Source: Hsuehochloa calcarea
Lineage: Eukaryota; Streptophyta; Magnoliopsida; Poales; Poaceae
Direction: 5' to 3'
Assembly (NCBI GenBank): GCA_036346395.1
Contig: CM070606.1
Location: 21,128,915-21,192,914, forward strand
Length of the DNA: 64,000 bases
The notes beneath the pieces were generated by a model that was given only the letters and a program-made list of their open reading frames with translations, had not been told where the DNA came from and did no database searches. Of the stretch, positions 10,842 through 22,753 are shown piece after piece. Numbering within the stretch: position 1 is the first letter of the stretch; each line of letters begins with the position of its first letter. The position numbers were made by a program, and so were the translations under genes.

Positions 10842-11530
10842 CTACAGCCTAGAGTATAATACGTCCGGTGGGGGGTTTTCGTTGGCGCTTGCTATCTTGG
10901 CCAGTCTGTCGGCTGCGTCATTGGAGTTGCGCGGGATGCTTTGGACGGTGATGCCGTGGAAGTTGTTCCCTTCGGCCCGAACCGCCGCCAGGTACCTGGA
11001 CATCTCCGGGTCCCTTGCTATGAATGATTTGTCGAAGTGCCCTGCAACGAGGTGGGAATCGCTTTTGATTATTATGTGTTTTGCGCCCAATGTTTTGGCC
11101 TTCCGCAAGCCGAGCAGTATGGCCTCGTATTCGGAGGCGTTGTTTGTTGTTGGGAAGTCTAGCGCGCGCGCGTCGAGATTGTCGCGCCGTCCGACGATCA
11201 AGATGGCGGCGCGCCACCTTCAGCGCACCACGAACCATCGGTGGTAATCGCCCAAGGTGCCTCAACCTGGCCTGGCGCTTGGTCTGCTTGTTGCGGGGTC
11301 CACTCGGCGACGAAGTCTGCGAGCGCCTGCGATTTTATTACTGTACGTGCGATGAAGGTAACGTTGAATGGAACCAACTCGGCTGCCCACTTGCCTATGC
11401 GACCGGATGCGTCCTTGTTCCTCAACATCAAGGCCAACGGGTAGGATGTGGGAATTACAATGTCGTGGGCCTGAAAATAATACCGGAGCTTGCGGGAGGC
11501 CATGAGGAGGGCGTAGGCTAGCTTTTCCAC
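10842..11530 (-). pseudogene. Element E RNase H region
   Basis: Two frames cover the RT connection domain (EKLAYALLMASRKLRYYFQ), the AITTDGSWC start of an RNase H-like domain and the NNASEYEAILLGL block with the conserved Glu, followed by IIIKSDSHLVAGH containing a further acidic residue. This arrangement, a second RNase H after the polymerase domain, is typical of Tat-type gypsy elements. The reading frame changes around 11200. Confidence 0.75.
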
Positions 11531-11563
11531 TCTGTATACCAGGTTCTGGCGCCCTACAAGGCC

Positions 11564-12917
11564 TCAGATACATAGTACATGCGAGCTCTGGTTCCTTCGT
11601 CTTGAATGAGGATCACACGACGGCAGCAGACGAGGCCGCGAGGTAAAGCAAAAGGGTTGCCCCTCCGGCGGGCTCGCTAGGCTAGGGAGCTTGGTGAGGT
11701 ATTCTTTGAGCTGTTGGAATGCTTCTTGGCAGTCTTGGGTCCAGCTGAATGGCTCAGCTCCATGGAGTGTTTTGAAGAACGACAATGCCCGCTCCGCCGA
11801 GCGGGATAGGAATCTGCTAAGTGCGCGAGGCGCCCGTGAGTTTCGTACCTCACGGGCCGTCGCGAGAGGTTGCCATCTCGTAGATAGCTTTGATCTTCTC
11901 TGGGTTTGCCTCGATGCCCCTTTGCGAGACCAGGAAGCCAAGCAGTTTTCTAGCTCGGACACCGAAGGCGCACTTTTTCGGGTTGAGCATTATGCCCTTC
12001 ATTCTGAGGTTGGCGAATGTTTCTTGGAGGTCGGACACGTGGGAATCATGAAGCTTGCTCTTGACCACCACATCGTCAACATAGGCTTCAACATTCTGGC
12101 CGAGCTGGTCGGCCAGAACTTTGTTGACGAGTCGGCTAAATGTGGCTCCCGCGTTCTTCAGGCTGAAGGGCATGCGAGTGTAGCAGTATGTGCCGATGGG
12201 TGTGATGAAGGCTGTCTTGAGTTCATCCTCCTTTGCCATGAATACTTGGTGGTAACCGGAGTAGGCATCGAGGAAGCTCATTAATTCGCAGCCTGAGGTG
12301 GCGTCCACTAGTTGATCGATGCGGGGTAGGGGGAAATCATTTTTGGGTGTGGCCTTATTGAGGTTGGTGAAGTCGACGCACATACGCTAGTCCCCTTCCC
12401 CCTTCCGCACGAGGACCGGGTTGGCTAGCCATTCTGAGTGTTTGATCTCCCTGATTACCCCAGCCTTCAAGAGCATGGCGACCTCCTTTTTTGCGGCCTC
12501 CAGGCGCTCTACTGACATACGGCACAACTTCTGCTTCTTGGGCACGGCGTTGCTTCGTAATGTCAATCGGTGCTCAGCAACTTCTCGTGGGACCCCTGGA
12601 ATGTCCTCGGGGCCCCAAGCGAAGATATCCTTGTTGCGGCGGAGCACCGTAAGTATGTCTTCGCAGGCCTTGGTTGATAGCTCGGCGCCGAGGGCCACCG
12701 TCTTGTTTGGTTCATTTTCAGCGATGGGCACCCGTAGGAGCTGGCCCTCGGGCTTGGCCTTTGGAGCCCATCTTGGCGGGGTGCCACTTGGCTGCGCGGC
12801 GCCTGTTCCCACTGTGTGGACATGGCGGGTGGGGGATAGTGCTTCGTGCTCCGTCTGCCTTGCTAGATCTTGATCTCCCCTCACCGTGACTACCCCTTCC
12901 TGAGCGGGGATCTTCAT
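11564..12917 (-). pseudogene. Element E reverse transcriptase
   Basis: The polymerase region begins with a pre-RT block (WGPEDIPGVPREVAEHRL, KQKLCRMSVERLEAAKKEV), then AGVIREIKHSEWLANPVLV. After a stop near 12385 it continues with MCVDFTNLNKATPKNDFPLP, SFLDAYSGYHQVFM, NAGATFSRLVNKV and the catalytic box VEAYVDDVVVKS, where the two Asp bind metal. The frame shifts again after about 11850. All fingers/palm motifs are recognisable, so the element is fairly young apart from the indels. Confidence 0.85.
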
Positions 12918-13694
12918 GCAAAGGAAGTTGTGGTGTGCTATGGCACCGAATGCATTTAGTGTGGCCCGTCCCAGAAGGCCTCCCGCCGAAGCCTACAAGG
13001 GGGATGCCTGGTGGCGACTGCCGGTCCCTCGGGATCATCATCTTATCGAAGGCTTTCGCGAACAATAGGTCCGCAGAGCTTCCTCCATCCACCAGGACGC
13101 GGCGCACCTCGAAGTCCACGATGTTTGCCGAGATGACCAGGGGTCTTGGTGAGGGAAGTACACGCCCTTGGCGTCTTCAGGGCCAAAGGTGATAGGTACT
13201 TCGGCGTAGCGTGGCGGGCTAGAAGTTGCGCATGTCGCCGCATGGTGTATTTGGCGTGTGTAAGCCTGTCGTTGCCTTTTTGACGAGAGGTCTGATGATG
13301 AGCCGCCCGCAATCATGTTGATTATCCTCTGTCGCTGCTCTGCGTGTGTCCCTTCAATGCGAGGCCTGGGGGGCGGGGCGGGTAATTGGGTATGTGGCCT
13401 CCCCCCGTCATTTGGCCCAGTAGAGCGATCGCGGCCCATGTATTCTTGCATGGCAGCGATTGTGCGACAATGCTGGGTAGTGTGGGAGCCTTCGCCGTGC
13501 AGGTCACAAAACAAGAGTGGCCTCTCCTGGCCGTCCCGGGGGGTTTGGCATTGCAGCGTTGAGTGGGACCCTTCCCCGTGGAGGTCACAGAACAGCCGTG
13601 CCTCGGTGTGTCTTCCGTCTTGTCTGCCGCGACCACGCCCCCGGCCGCGCCCCACACGGGGTCCTGGCTGCTGCTGTCCTTCAACGTTGTACAC
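12718..13694 (-). pseudogene. Element E gag C-terminus and aspartic protease
   Basis: An Arg/Gly-rich stretch (GRGRGRGRQD) is followed by two near-identical copies of FCDLHGEGSH with spaced Cys and His (a zinc-knuckle-like pair, ending LQCQTP and QHCRT). The retropepsin active site VLVDGGSSADLLF lies at about 13070, split from the rest by a frameshift near 13100. The protease would cleave the polyprotein. The doubled Cys/His block is a small internal duplication. Confidence 0.7.
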
Positions 13695-13770
13695 GTTCTG
13701 CCGCTTGGGCGGATGTCGTTGCTCCGCGGCCGGGCGGCTGCTGCTGCTGAGGGCCCCTTTGGGGGGAGGC

Positions 13771-14757
13771 CTAACCTGGCCATTGCGGCTTCCGGTGCGA
13801 GGCGGCCCGAGGTACCTCCCCGCCGTGTGCTGTCTTCCTCCGCCATGGCATACTCTTCCATTTTATCAAGAGCTCGCCATCGGCGCGACGGGTTTGCGAG
13901 CGGCGCTCCGCCAAGGGCCCTTCGAGCCCGCAAGTTGCGGCATTGATCACGGTCGTCTCGTTGACCCCCTTCACTTGGCATTTGACCTCCGCAAACCTTC
14001 TGAAGAAGCTGCGGAGGGGCTCGCCCGGAGTCTGTTTCATGGCGAATAAGTCTCCTGCATCCTTAGGTTCGGCGTAGTTTTCTTGGAAGCTGTTGCGCAC
14101 CATGTCCCGCAGTTGCTCCCACGCATACACGGAGCGCGGGGGGATGGTAAAGAACCATGTTAGCGCTATCCCCCTCAAAGCCAGGGTTAAGCTTTTTTGC
14201 TTTCGTGGTGTCATCCTCCCCGACGGCCTCTATGGCGGTTTCGTAGACGCGGAGGAACTCTGACGGGTTCGTCGATCCTTCGAAGGGTCGGACCTCCGGC
14301 ATCTTGAAGCCTGGGGACCAGTGGGCTACCTCCAGCCCCGCGCTCAAGGGAGAGCTAGGATCTCCCCGAAGTATCGGCTCAGTAGCAGCGGCGGAGGACC
14401 CTGGTGCGGCCGGTCCTCCTATTCCGGACGGCGCGGCGCCCCCATGGGCGACGGCGGGGCCGCCCCCCGCTGTCGGAGATCGAGTAGTTCCTGGCAGAGA
14501 TCTGCCAGCTCTTGGTGTAGATCGCGTGCTTGTTGTGCTGCCCCCGGGGGGACCGGAGTGAGCGGTTGGCCGACTGCCCGAGTCTGGGGGGGCACCTCGC
14601 CAGCCACGGTGTCCTGCATGGAGTGCTCGATCTGCTCTTCGGGGCGAGCCACGGGCTCCGCGGCCTGGGAGGTTCTACTCCGCTTGGCCCTCGGGGCGCT
14701 GGGTGGCTCGGTGCTGCCGCTGCTCCGGACGCACGCGTGCGAGGAGCGGCTCTCCAA
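13771..14757 (-). pseudogene. Element E gag N-terminal and capsid region
   Basis: In three adjoining frames I see a Pro/Ala-rich leader, the capsid block SPGFKMPEVRPFEGSTNPSE, then GIALTWFFTIPPRSVYAWEQ and FFRRFAEVKCQVKGV, matching the retrotransposon gag family (structural protein that packages RNA). Frameshifts lie near 14180 and 14380. The 14380-14757 part, with QARDLHQELADLCQELLDL, looks like a short coiled coil at the gag N-terminus. Confidence 0.7.
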
Positions 14758-14797
14758 GGTGCCATTCTTGTATTTGGGTACGCGCTCGGCTTGTCGG

Positions 14798-14817
14798 TCC
14801 CCACGGACGGCGCCAAC
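14798..14817 (-). other. Element E primer-binding site
   Basis: Directly inside the 5' LTR the minus strand reads GTTGGCGCCGTCCGTGGGGA. The same 16-nt core GCGCCGTCCGTGGGGA appears inside the 5' LTR of element G (52957-52976). It should match the 3' end of the priming tRNA; I have not identified which one. Confidence 0.7.
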
Positions 14818-15417
14818 TGTAGTAGCAAAAACGAGCTATACAGTAAAAGAGGAGGGACCCCGGACAAGCCCAAGAGGGCTCCGGGGATCCTCAAGAGAGG
14901 GGACTAGCCAGTGACAAGAACGAGATTGTTATTGCTAAGGAATTCGCGCTTGCTTCTCTTTTTCCTCTCACCCCACAAAGGGGTGATCCCTATTTTATAG
15001 CCCCTGTGAGGGTTTTGTACATTACCCTTCCGACCCTACTATAGTCTCAGATCCATAGGGGTTGCAGGGACATTTCCCGCCCCTATGCCTAGGCCTTGTT
15101 CCATGGTACGCGCTCCTGGACTCGGTTCACCCTAACAGAGCCTCCGGTCCAAGAGCGTTAGCAGAGGCATCGGGTTCGCCATGAGGGCCTCTCAGCTCTG
15201 GGCCTCACGAGGCTCCGGGCCCTTCAGTGCTTCGGCCCGCCCGGTGGCTGAAGGTCTTGCTGCTCCGGGCCTCGCGGGGCTTCGGGGGTCCTCCGGTGCT
15301 TCGGCCCCTGCCTCGGGGGTGGCCCGGAGGACTTGCTGTTCCGGGCCTCGCCGGGGCCTCGGGGCCCTCTAGGGTGCTTCACCTGGGCGTTGTGGCCGGT
15401 GGGGCCATCCCTCGACA
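14818..15417 (-). repeat. Element E 5' LTR (600 bp)
   Basis: On the minus strand it starts TGTCGAGGGATGGCC and ends TTTTTGCTACTACA, a normal TG..CA LTR, with the primer site immediately following. The half at 15180-15370 holds degenerate GC-rich repeats around CTCCGGGCCTCGC and GCTTCGGCCC. A TATA-like CTATAAAATAGGG lies near 14995 on the minus strand. The partner LTR is missing. Confidence 0.8.
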
Positions 15418-15484
15418 ATGATAAAACCGATCATGAGGAGGAACATGTTGGCGCCAAGATGCCGAGCAAGTATTTGAGCATTAT

Positions 15485-15974
15485 AGTGCAACGCGTACTA
15501 AGTGCTCAAGTCTCTCATACTGAGCAAAATCAGCGCCATAATTTGTTCCTAATCAAGGGCGTTGTCAAGGAACACTCGATTAGCATAATTGTTGATGGTG
15601 GGAGTTGCAACAATTTAGCAAGTATGGATATGGTGGAGAAGCTTGCTTTGCCAACCAACCCTCATCCCCACCCATACCATATTCAATGGTTCAATAACAG
15701 TGGTAAGTTGAAGGTAACATGAATGGTGAGAGTAAACTTTTCTATGGGTTCATACTATGATTATGTTGATTGCGACGTTATTCCTATGCAAGCTTGTTCA
15801 TTGTTATTAGGAAGACCTAGGCAATACGATACTGATTGTGTGCATCATGGTAGGAATAATCGGTACTCTCTCATGTTCAAAGGAAAGAAAATTATGCTGC
15901 ATCCTATGACTCCTGAACAAATTGTTAAAAATGAACTTGCTAGAGCCGAGAGAGAAAAATTTGGAGAATGCTAA
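15485..15974 (+). pseudogene. Element D aspartic protease
   Basis: The frame opens with RHNLFLIKGVVKEHSI and the active-site string IIVDGGSCNNLASMDMVEKL, then PYHIQWFNNSGKLKVT. After a stop at about 15720 it continues with VIPMQACSLLLGRP (the flap and second hydrophobic strand) and a Lys-rich linker. This is a single-domain retropepsin acting as a dimer in the particle. The stop splits it. Confidence 0.8.
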
Positions 15975-16199
15975 GACCGGAAATCAGATTGTAGCAAAAG
16001 AGCTTAAGCAACATAAGAAGAAAGAAGCTAAATCTGTGCATGTGAAGAATAAACAAATTAAATTGAAATGTGCTAGTTTTCTTACTACCAAATCTGATAT
16101 GACTGAATTGGATGCTAGTAATTCTGTTTACTATGTGTTAGTTTGCAAAGAAACTTTATTTTCATTTGAGGATATACCTTCTTCTTTGCCCCTACTATC

Positions 16200-17560
16200 A
16201 CTAACATTTTGCAGAGTACAAAGATGTCTTTCCAAGGACATACCACCGGGTTGCCACCGCTCGAGGGATTGAGCATCAAATTGATTTAATTCCCAGCAGA
16301 TCATTGCCCAACCGCACACCATACATGACCAATCCGAAGAAACTAAAGAAATTGAGGCCAAGTTCAAGAATTGCTTGATAAAGGGTATGTGCGCGAATAT
16401 CTTAGTCCTTGTGTTGTTCTGGTCATTTTAGTGCCTAAGAAAAATGGATCATGGCGCATGTGTGTGGATTGTAGAGCAATCAATAATATCACCATTAGGT
16501 ATCACCGTCCTATTCTTAGGTTAGATGATATTCTTGATGAATTGAGTGGCTCTGTTGTCTTCTCCAAGGTTGATTGGCGTAGTGGATATCATCAAATTCG
16601 TATGAAATTAGGTAATGAATGAAAAACAACATTTAAAACTAAGTTCGGCTTATATGAGTGGTTAGTAATGCCTTTTGGTTTAACTAATGCACCTAGCATC
16701 TTCATGCGACTAATGAATGGAGTTTTGTATGCTTTCATTGGTAGATTTGTGGTGGTTTATTTTGATGATATATTGATATATAGCAAATCGTTAGAGCAAC
16801 ATCTTGACCATTTACGTGTTGTTTTTAATGCTTTACATGGTGCACGTTTATTTGGTAACCTTGAGAAGTGCACCTTTTGCATCGATCGAGTCGCGTTTCT
16901 TGGCTATGTTGTTACTCCACAGGGAATTGAAGTTGGTCAAGTCAAGGTTGAAGCAATACAGAGTTGGCCGACTCCTAACATGGTCACACAGGTGCGAAGC
17001 TTTTTAGGACTTGCTGGATTTTATCACAGCTTCGTGAAGGATTTCAGCATCATCGCTACACCATTGAATGAGCTCACCAAGAAAGGTGTGTCATTTGTTT
17101 GGAGCGTCGCACAGGAGAAGGCATTCACCACGCTGAAAGATAAGTTAACATTTGCACGCCTACTGCAACTCCCTAATTTTAATAAGACTTTTGAACTAGA
17201 ATGTGATGCCAACAGAATTGGTTTAGGTGGCGTGTTGTTACAAGAAGGTAAACCTATATCATACTTCAGTGAGAAATTGAGTGGGCTGAGTTTGAACTAT
17301 TCTGCTTATGATAAGGAATTATATGCACTATTTCAAACTTTAGAAACGTGGCAACATTTTTTTGGCCCAAGGAATTTGTTATACATTCTGATCATGAATC
17401 TTTAAAGCATATTCGAAGTCAAAGTAAGCTTAACCGTAGACATGCAAAGTGGGTTGAATTTATCGAGTCTTTTCCTTATGTCATAAAACACAAGAAGGGA
17501 AAGGAGAATGTTATTGCTGATGCTTTATCTAGGATATATCATGCTTTCACAACTTGACTT
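16200..17560 (+). pseudogene. Element D reverse transcriptase and RNase H
   Basis: Motifs in order: ARGIEHQIDLIPSRSLPN (pre-RT, another frame), LVPKKNGSWRMCVDCRAINN, DELSGSVVFSKVDWRSGYHQ, a TGA replacing the usual Trp codon at about 16620, then MPFGLTNAPSIFMRLMN, the catalytic VVVYFDDILIYSKS, RSFLGLAGFYHSFVKDF, the RNase H strand ELECDANRIGLGGVLLQEGK with its Asp, and, after a frameshift at about 17390, FVIHSDHESLKHI. The RNase H Asp and Glu positions are recognisable. It is non-functional because of the stop and shifts. Confidence 0.85.
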
Positions 17561-17739
17561 TAAATTTTTTGGATTAGAGACTATTAAAGAGCAATATGTG
17601 CATGATGTTGATTTTACAGATGTACTGTTGAATTGTAAAGAAGGGAAAACGTGGAATAAATTTGTCATTGATTATGGGTTTGTGTTTAGAGCTAACAAAG
17701 CTATGCATTCCAGCTAACTCTATTCGTTTGTTGTTGTTA

Positions 17740-18770
17740 TAGGAAGCACATGAAGGTGGGCTGATGAGACACTTTGGCATGAAGAAAATGGAGGATATAC
17801 TTGCTGATCATTTCTTTTGGCTAAAGATGAGACGGGATATCGAGCGCTGCGTTGCTCGCTGCACTACATGTCAAAGGGCCAAGTCACGACTTAATCCTTA
17901 TGGTTTATACATTCCTCTACCTATTCCTAGCGTTCCATGGGAAGATATTTCGATAGACTTTGTTTTAGAATTGCTTAGAACACAGAAGGGGGGCGATAGT
18001 ATATTCGTGGTTGTTGATTGATTTTCTAAGATGACCCATTTTATACCATGTCATAATTGAAACGATGCTGCCCATATTGCTGATTTATTTTTTCGTGAAG
18101 TTGTTCGCTTACATGGTGTGCCAAATACTATAGTTTCAGATCGTGATGCTAAAATTTTTAGCCACTTTTGGTGAACTTTATGGGCTAAATTAGGGACTAA
18201 GCTGTTTTTTTCTACTACTTGTCATCTAAAAACTGATAGACAAACTGAAGTTGTGAATATAACTTTTTCTACAATGCTTAGGGCTCTATTGAAAAAGAAT
18301 TTAAAAATATGGGAAGAATGCTTATAATCGTTTCTTGCATTCTACTACCAAGATGTGCCCTTTTGAGGTTATTTATGGTTTTGTACCTCGTGCTTCTATT
18401 GATTTAATGCTTCTTCCATCTTCAGAGAAATTAAAATTTAATGCTAAACAATGTCCTGAATTAATTTTAAAAATGCATGAGACAACCAAGGAGAATATGG
18501 AGCGCATGAATGCTAAATATAAACTTGCTGGTAATCAGGGGAGAAAATATCTAACTTTTGAACTAGGAGATCTTGTTTGGTTGCAGTTGAGAAAAGATAG
18601 GTTCCCTGAATTGAGAAAGTCAAAATTGATGCCTAGAGCTGACGGTCCTTTCAAAGTGTTAGAAAAGATTAATGATAATACATATAATACAAGCTTGATC
18701 CGCCTGCAGATTTTTGGGTTAGTCCCACATTTAATATTGCAGATTTGAAGCCATACTTGGGAAAAGAGAG
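17740..18770 (+). pseudogene. Element D integrase and C-terminal tail
   Basis: HHCC zinc module (HEGGLMRHFGMKKMED, CVARCTTCQRAKS), then PWEDISIDFVLELLRT with the first catalytic Asp and IVSDRDAKIFSHFW with the second. The Glu region reads TDRQTEVVN, degraded from TDGQxEVVN. In-frame stops occur at 18019-18060 and 18171. About 40 bp that should encode the PHIEFAYN-type block is deleted near 18326. The tail FELGDLVWLQLRKDRFPELR runs to the polypurine tract. There is no chromodomain. Confidence 0.8.
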
Positions 18771-18812
18771 TGAGCTTGAGTCGAGTATGACTCAAATGCA
18801 AGAAGGGGGCGA

Positions 18813-19796
18813 TGACGAGGACATCCCTACCATGGATACAACCGCGCTTGCACACACAACTCATCCACATCCAGTACAAAGGACCTCTTAATCGAGCTCG
18901 TGCTCGCCAACTTAATTACTAGGTGAATTCATTCCTATGTTTATATATTACTGATAATAGATCGCTACCTAATGCAAGCGATTTAATTATGCTTAGTAAC
19001 ATGGGAGCGGACCAAGGAGAGACATGTGGAGTCATGGACATGCATGGAAGGCATAATGGAAGTCACCACATCACTTTGGGTCCATGTCAAACAAGAGTTC
19101 GTGTTTGGCTCGTTACGATTCGGCCGGACTACTGCGACGAGACGAAGTTTAAGCGGTCGTACCTTCTTCATACGGACTCCGTTTGGGCGTTTCGGACTTC
19201 ATGGAAAGCTTATCAAGTCTACTTTCCAACGGATCTAAGTTCATCATTAAATTCCATCCGAGATGACCACAATTATCAAAATAGTCCACATCTATTTACG
19301 AGGCCGAGTCACAAGGGTGTTACGCCACCTCCACTTGGGTCTTGTAACCCTTGGGCGTGCATCCACTTCACGGCCGCCACCCTGGCCATCTCCTATATAG
19401 GAGCCATTGTCTTCCTTTGCTAGAACTAGGATTTCGTTGAGTTTAGGTTTAGCCATTGTGCAAACTTCTATTCTTTAGTTGTGTCTGACGACCACTTGTC
19501 AAGACGACCTTGAGGATCCCACCTTTGTTTTCAATACTATATACACTACAATCTTATTCACCATATCAGATTGTCTACATATTATTCTTGCTAGTTCTTG
19601 ATTGCTCGTAGAAATTGAACTTCGTGTTCGAGTTGATCGTGCTTCCAAAGAAGGTCAATAACATCTTGGAGTTGGTTCAACGATTGCTAAGGCGCAAGCG
19701 TCATCGTGCACGGTTTTAGCCGGATCATGAGAGTCACCTCCACGAAAATAGATAGTTGTCAATCTCATTGAAAGATCGGTCACCCCGCTTGCATCA
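18813..19796 (+). repeat. Element D 3' LTR (984 bp)
   Basis: Starts TGACGAGGACATCCC directly after the polypurine tract and ends CGCTTGCATCA. It contains TATA-like CTCCTATATAGGAG at about 19391 and the string GTTCAACGATTGCTAAGGCG near 19676. Right flank TGAAG resumes the TTF-gene exon. No left partner exists in the window. Confidence 0.8.
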
Positions 19797-21173
19797 TGAA
19801 GGCCATTGAATTCACCTCTCATATCGGAAGCTCCATCATATCCCTGCCCTCGTATTCTAGCAATAGGTAAATTATGTTTACCAAGAAAAGTAACTAAAGC
19901 TCCCTTCAATGCATCTGCAGTTGTATCTTTGACATGTTTAAGACCCAAAAATCTTTCGACGACTTTTCCTTTGTTATTCACAAACCTGCAGGAATCATGA
20001 TACAACTAGTTGAGATACATGGTACAATTAGTTGAGATAAAAATATAACACATAATTAATAACTAACTTTACAATCACAACCATTTGCTCTTTGATTAAT
20101 ATATTATGAGATTCATCGATAAGAACGGAGAAAAAACTACCTCCAATCTCATCCAAAATCACCTTGGTAACCATCTGTGCACAACATCTTACAAGATTCT
20201 TTCGAATCTTTTCTGAACACATTTGGGCATTTAATGGACATAACTCCTCAAATGCAACCCTCACTTCTTCCTTCATTTCTTTGTACCAATCAATCAACTC
20301 TAGAAAATTAACTTTGTTTATGGATGAAGAAGATTCATTATGTCCACAGAATGAGTGACCTTGTATTAATAGATATCTTGCACAATTTAAAGAAACAGTC
20401 AAACGGGTTTCATATTTTATTTCAGAATCTTTGCTGTGAGACTCCATCTTATGAGATACACTTGCCCGTTGATTCTTAAAAACATCACTACATCTCCTTG
20501 CATTGTTGTGAATACTATTAACCCCACCAACATGAAGAGGTAGTGATGCATATGCATTCTTCCAGTTGTTGTACCCTAATTTAGTGAAGATATCATGACC
20601 AAAATTTTCATCTAAGGGTTGCTGCCTAAAAAGAAAGCAATAGAAACAATAAACAACATCCTTCTCTACACTATATTCCAACCAGTCGTGCCTCTTAAAT
20701 AATGTTTCACGAAAGCATCTAAAACCCTTTCCATATTGTTTACGAGGAAAATTGTGACCAAAAGGTTGAGTTGGACCCTTCAACAAATAAGCACTCCTCA
20801 CTTGATCTCTAATATCCGGATGGAATTCCTCAATTGGTATACGAAGTGCTAGATCGGCAACAATATGAACATCCGGGTTAAAATCCTTAATACCTTCAGT
20901 TTCTTTCTACGATTCTGGTTGTTCTGCTACTTGTGCATCTTCAATATTGATAGCTTCAACCGGTAGTACTTGCTCTTCTGTACCTACCACAGAATTCCTA
21001 CTTGCACCGGTTCTTGGGGTTGACCCACTCAACGACGACACAATGGTAAAATAGCTCTTCAAATCTAGCAAATCAAGTAATCAACCAATTACAATCTAAT
21101 TCACCATCAATTATACATCAGTGTGACAGTGTCACCAATTCACCATGACACTATCAAATTCACACATCATCAT

Positions 21174-22060
21174 TGATACGGATCCACCTAGTTGATTAGA
21201 TGAATCCTGATTGTTGGCCCAATCTTTCACGGTACAGTCGAAGTTCAGTAGCAATCTCACAAACCAATTCGGTGAATTGAATTGTAAGAAAATCAATATA
21301 CTCACAAACCAATCTAATGGATTGAATTGCAAGTAGTAGCGTTAGGTGAATAGTACTCCGAAACACGAGATAGATATCTTGATCTTGCTCTCAATCTTTC
21401 TCCCTCAATCTCTCCAACTCATATCACGACTCAAGAACACACGATATGCGCCAAAACGGCTTTTCTGATTTTTATTATCTAAATCATGACTTGTCCTCCA
21501 TATGGTGCGGCCATGGGGGGTTTATATAGCCTCCCACGCAAGCACAAAAATCGGATGAACAGTGTCCGAATTTGCTCTGATAGCAGTGTCCGATTCATCG
21601 CTCACGTGAATATGATCCGGGTCGATTCTTCGCTCACGTGAAACGATAATCCGAACCAAAAAATACTTTCTTTTTTAATTAGAATTTAAACTATTCTAGT
21701 TTTGGAATAAAATATTAATCACCAATTGGTCATGCGAATTGGATCCAAATCGAACCAACCCACATGCCATGTTCTGGCGTCTTCTCCATGCATTGCCAAA
21801 TCTCCTCTTGGTTTCCCTTGTGTTGTGAGCTTTCCTTCTCTTAGCTTCTTGCACGAACTTGTTCCACGCACTTGATGCTTCTTCGACGCCAATGAAACCC
21901 TTCTGCCATACCACCACATGTCTTTCTTGTTCGCGCATGCGCTAGGGTTTTATCGGAGAAAACGTCCTCTCGTTGGCGAAGATCCCCATCCATCCTATCG
22001 GCCTTCACAACATTTTGTTTTACCTTTTGCAATGCTTTGGTTGTAGATATGGCCGTATCA
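21174..22060 (-). repeat. Element C 3' LTR (887 bp)
   Basis: Matches 23347-24229 over its whole length with scattered small indels. On the minus strand it carries a TATA box in GGCTATATAAACCCC (about 21515-21530). The protease-downstream reading frame of the interior continues into this LTR (to about 21841), so the U3 end is coding-like (TTKALQKVKQNVVKADRMDG). Confidence 0.92.
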
Positions 22061-22586
22061 TCCTCCCTTTCTTCAAGAAAAGACGTCCTCGTCTTTTGTG
22101 TAACCTCAGGAATCTCCGTCGGGGTAGTCTTCACGATCGTCTTTTTAGCTATGATCTCCTCAGCATGAATAGAATTCTCTGGCATAGGACACAGGGTATA
22201 TGATCTTCCTCGATGCACCAAAGAGTACTTGTTGGACCTCCCGTGGTGCGTAGCATTGCGATCATACTGCCACGGACGCCCCAACAACAAGTGACATGCA
22301 TGCATAGGCACGACGTCACACTCCACTTTGTCGTGATAGTCTCCTACTGAAAAACAAACTTTGACACGATGAGTAATTTTCGATTTCATCGACATTATGT
22401 AACCATTGTGCATAATACGGTTCGGATGTCGCCAGTTGTCAACCCCAAAGCTTGCACCAAATCGTTGCTAATGATATTGTTGTAGCTTCCACCATCAACG
22501 ATAAGCTTGTAAACTTTGCCATTGATTTTGCACTCGATTTGAAAGCGTTGGTTCGCTGTCCGTTGTGAGAATGGAAGTGTTGTCAA
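21841..22586 (-). pseudogene. Element C second retropepsin copy and tail
   Basis: Minus frames 22395-22586 and 21841-22413 give FQIECKINGKVYKLIVDGGS (active site DGG), YNNIISNDLVQALGL, then VKVCFSVGDYHDKVECDVVP and HACHLLLGRPWQYDRNATHH. This is a near-complete single-domain retropepsin with one frame break at about 22400. The frame then runs through the polypurine tract into the 3' LTR. A preceding Lys/Glu-rich linker (about 22600-22760) reads like a charged coiled coil. This is the better preserved of two tandem protease copies. Confidence 0.75.
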
Positions 22587-22753
22587 CTCGAACCGTCTTG
22601 GTCACATACAAAGACCATCTTGTGGTGCCTCACTACTAGTTTTGTCATCATGGAACGACACCTCTTCTTTGTTTTGGGTAGAAAGAAGGGTTGCCAATTC
22701 TAATTTCTTCTGTTCTTCCTCGACCAACCGTTCTTCTTCACGTTTCTTGGCCT

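Larger units (their letters stand above)
9993..15417 (-). mobile_element. Element E: Tat-type Ty3/gypsy retrotransposon, 3'-truncated
   Basis: Reading on the minus strand: 5' LTR 14818-15417, primer site 14798-14817, gag about 13771-14757, gag C-terminus and protease 12718-13694, RT 11850-12917, RNase H 10842-11530 and integrase 9987-10796. The domain order PR-RT-RH-IN is Ty3/gypsy. The RT YVDD box and the integrase wording SNGAVERAN resemble the Tat lineage (RIRE2, Grande, Cinful). The integrase stops abruptly near 9993 and no 3' LTR follows, so the downstream part is lost. Coding sequence is broken by several small frameshifts. Confidence 0.85.
15418..19796 (+). mobile_element. Element D: 5'-truncated Ty3/gypsy retrotransposon
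   Basis: The element begins abruptly next to the LTR of E, within gag-pol just before the protease. It then carries protease, RT, RNase H and integrase, a polypurine tract AAGAAGGGGGCGA (18800-18812) and a full 3' LTR (18813-19796). 5' LTR, primer site and most of gag are missing. It is of the same family as element F (same polyprotein wording, LTR start and tract) but much more decayed, with several in-frame stops. The LTR inserts into exon 3 of the TTF-type gene. Confidence 0.85.

Noticed and set aside
11691..12284. 197-codon plus-strand frame
   Set aside because: Antisense shadow of the element E reverse transcriptase.
13315..14049. 244-codon plus-strand open frame opposite element E gag
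   Set aside because: GC-rich shadow of the minus-strand gag/protease coding sequence; no recognised domain.
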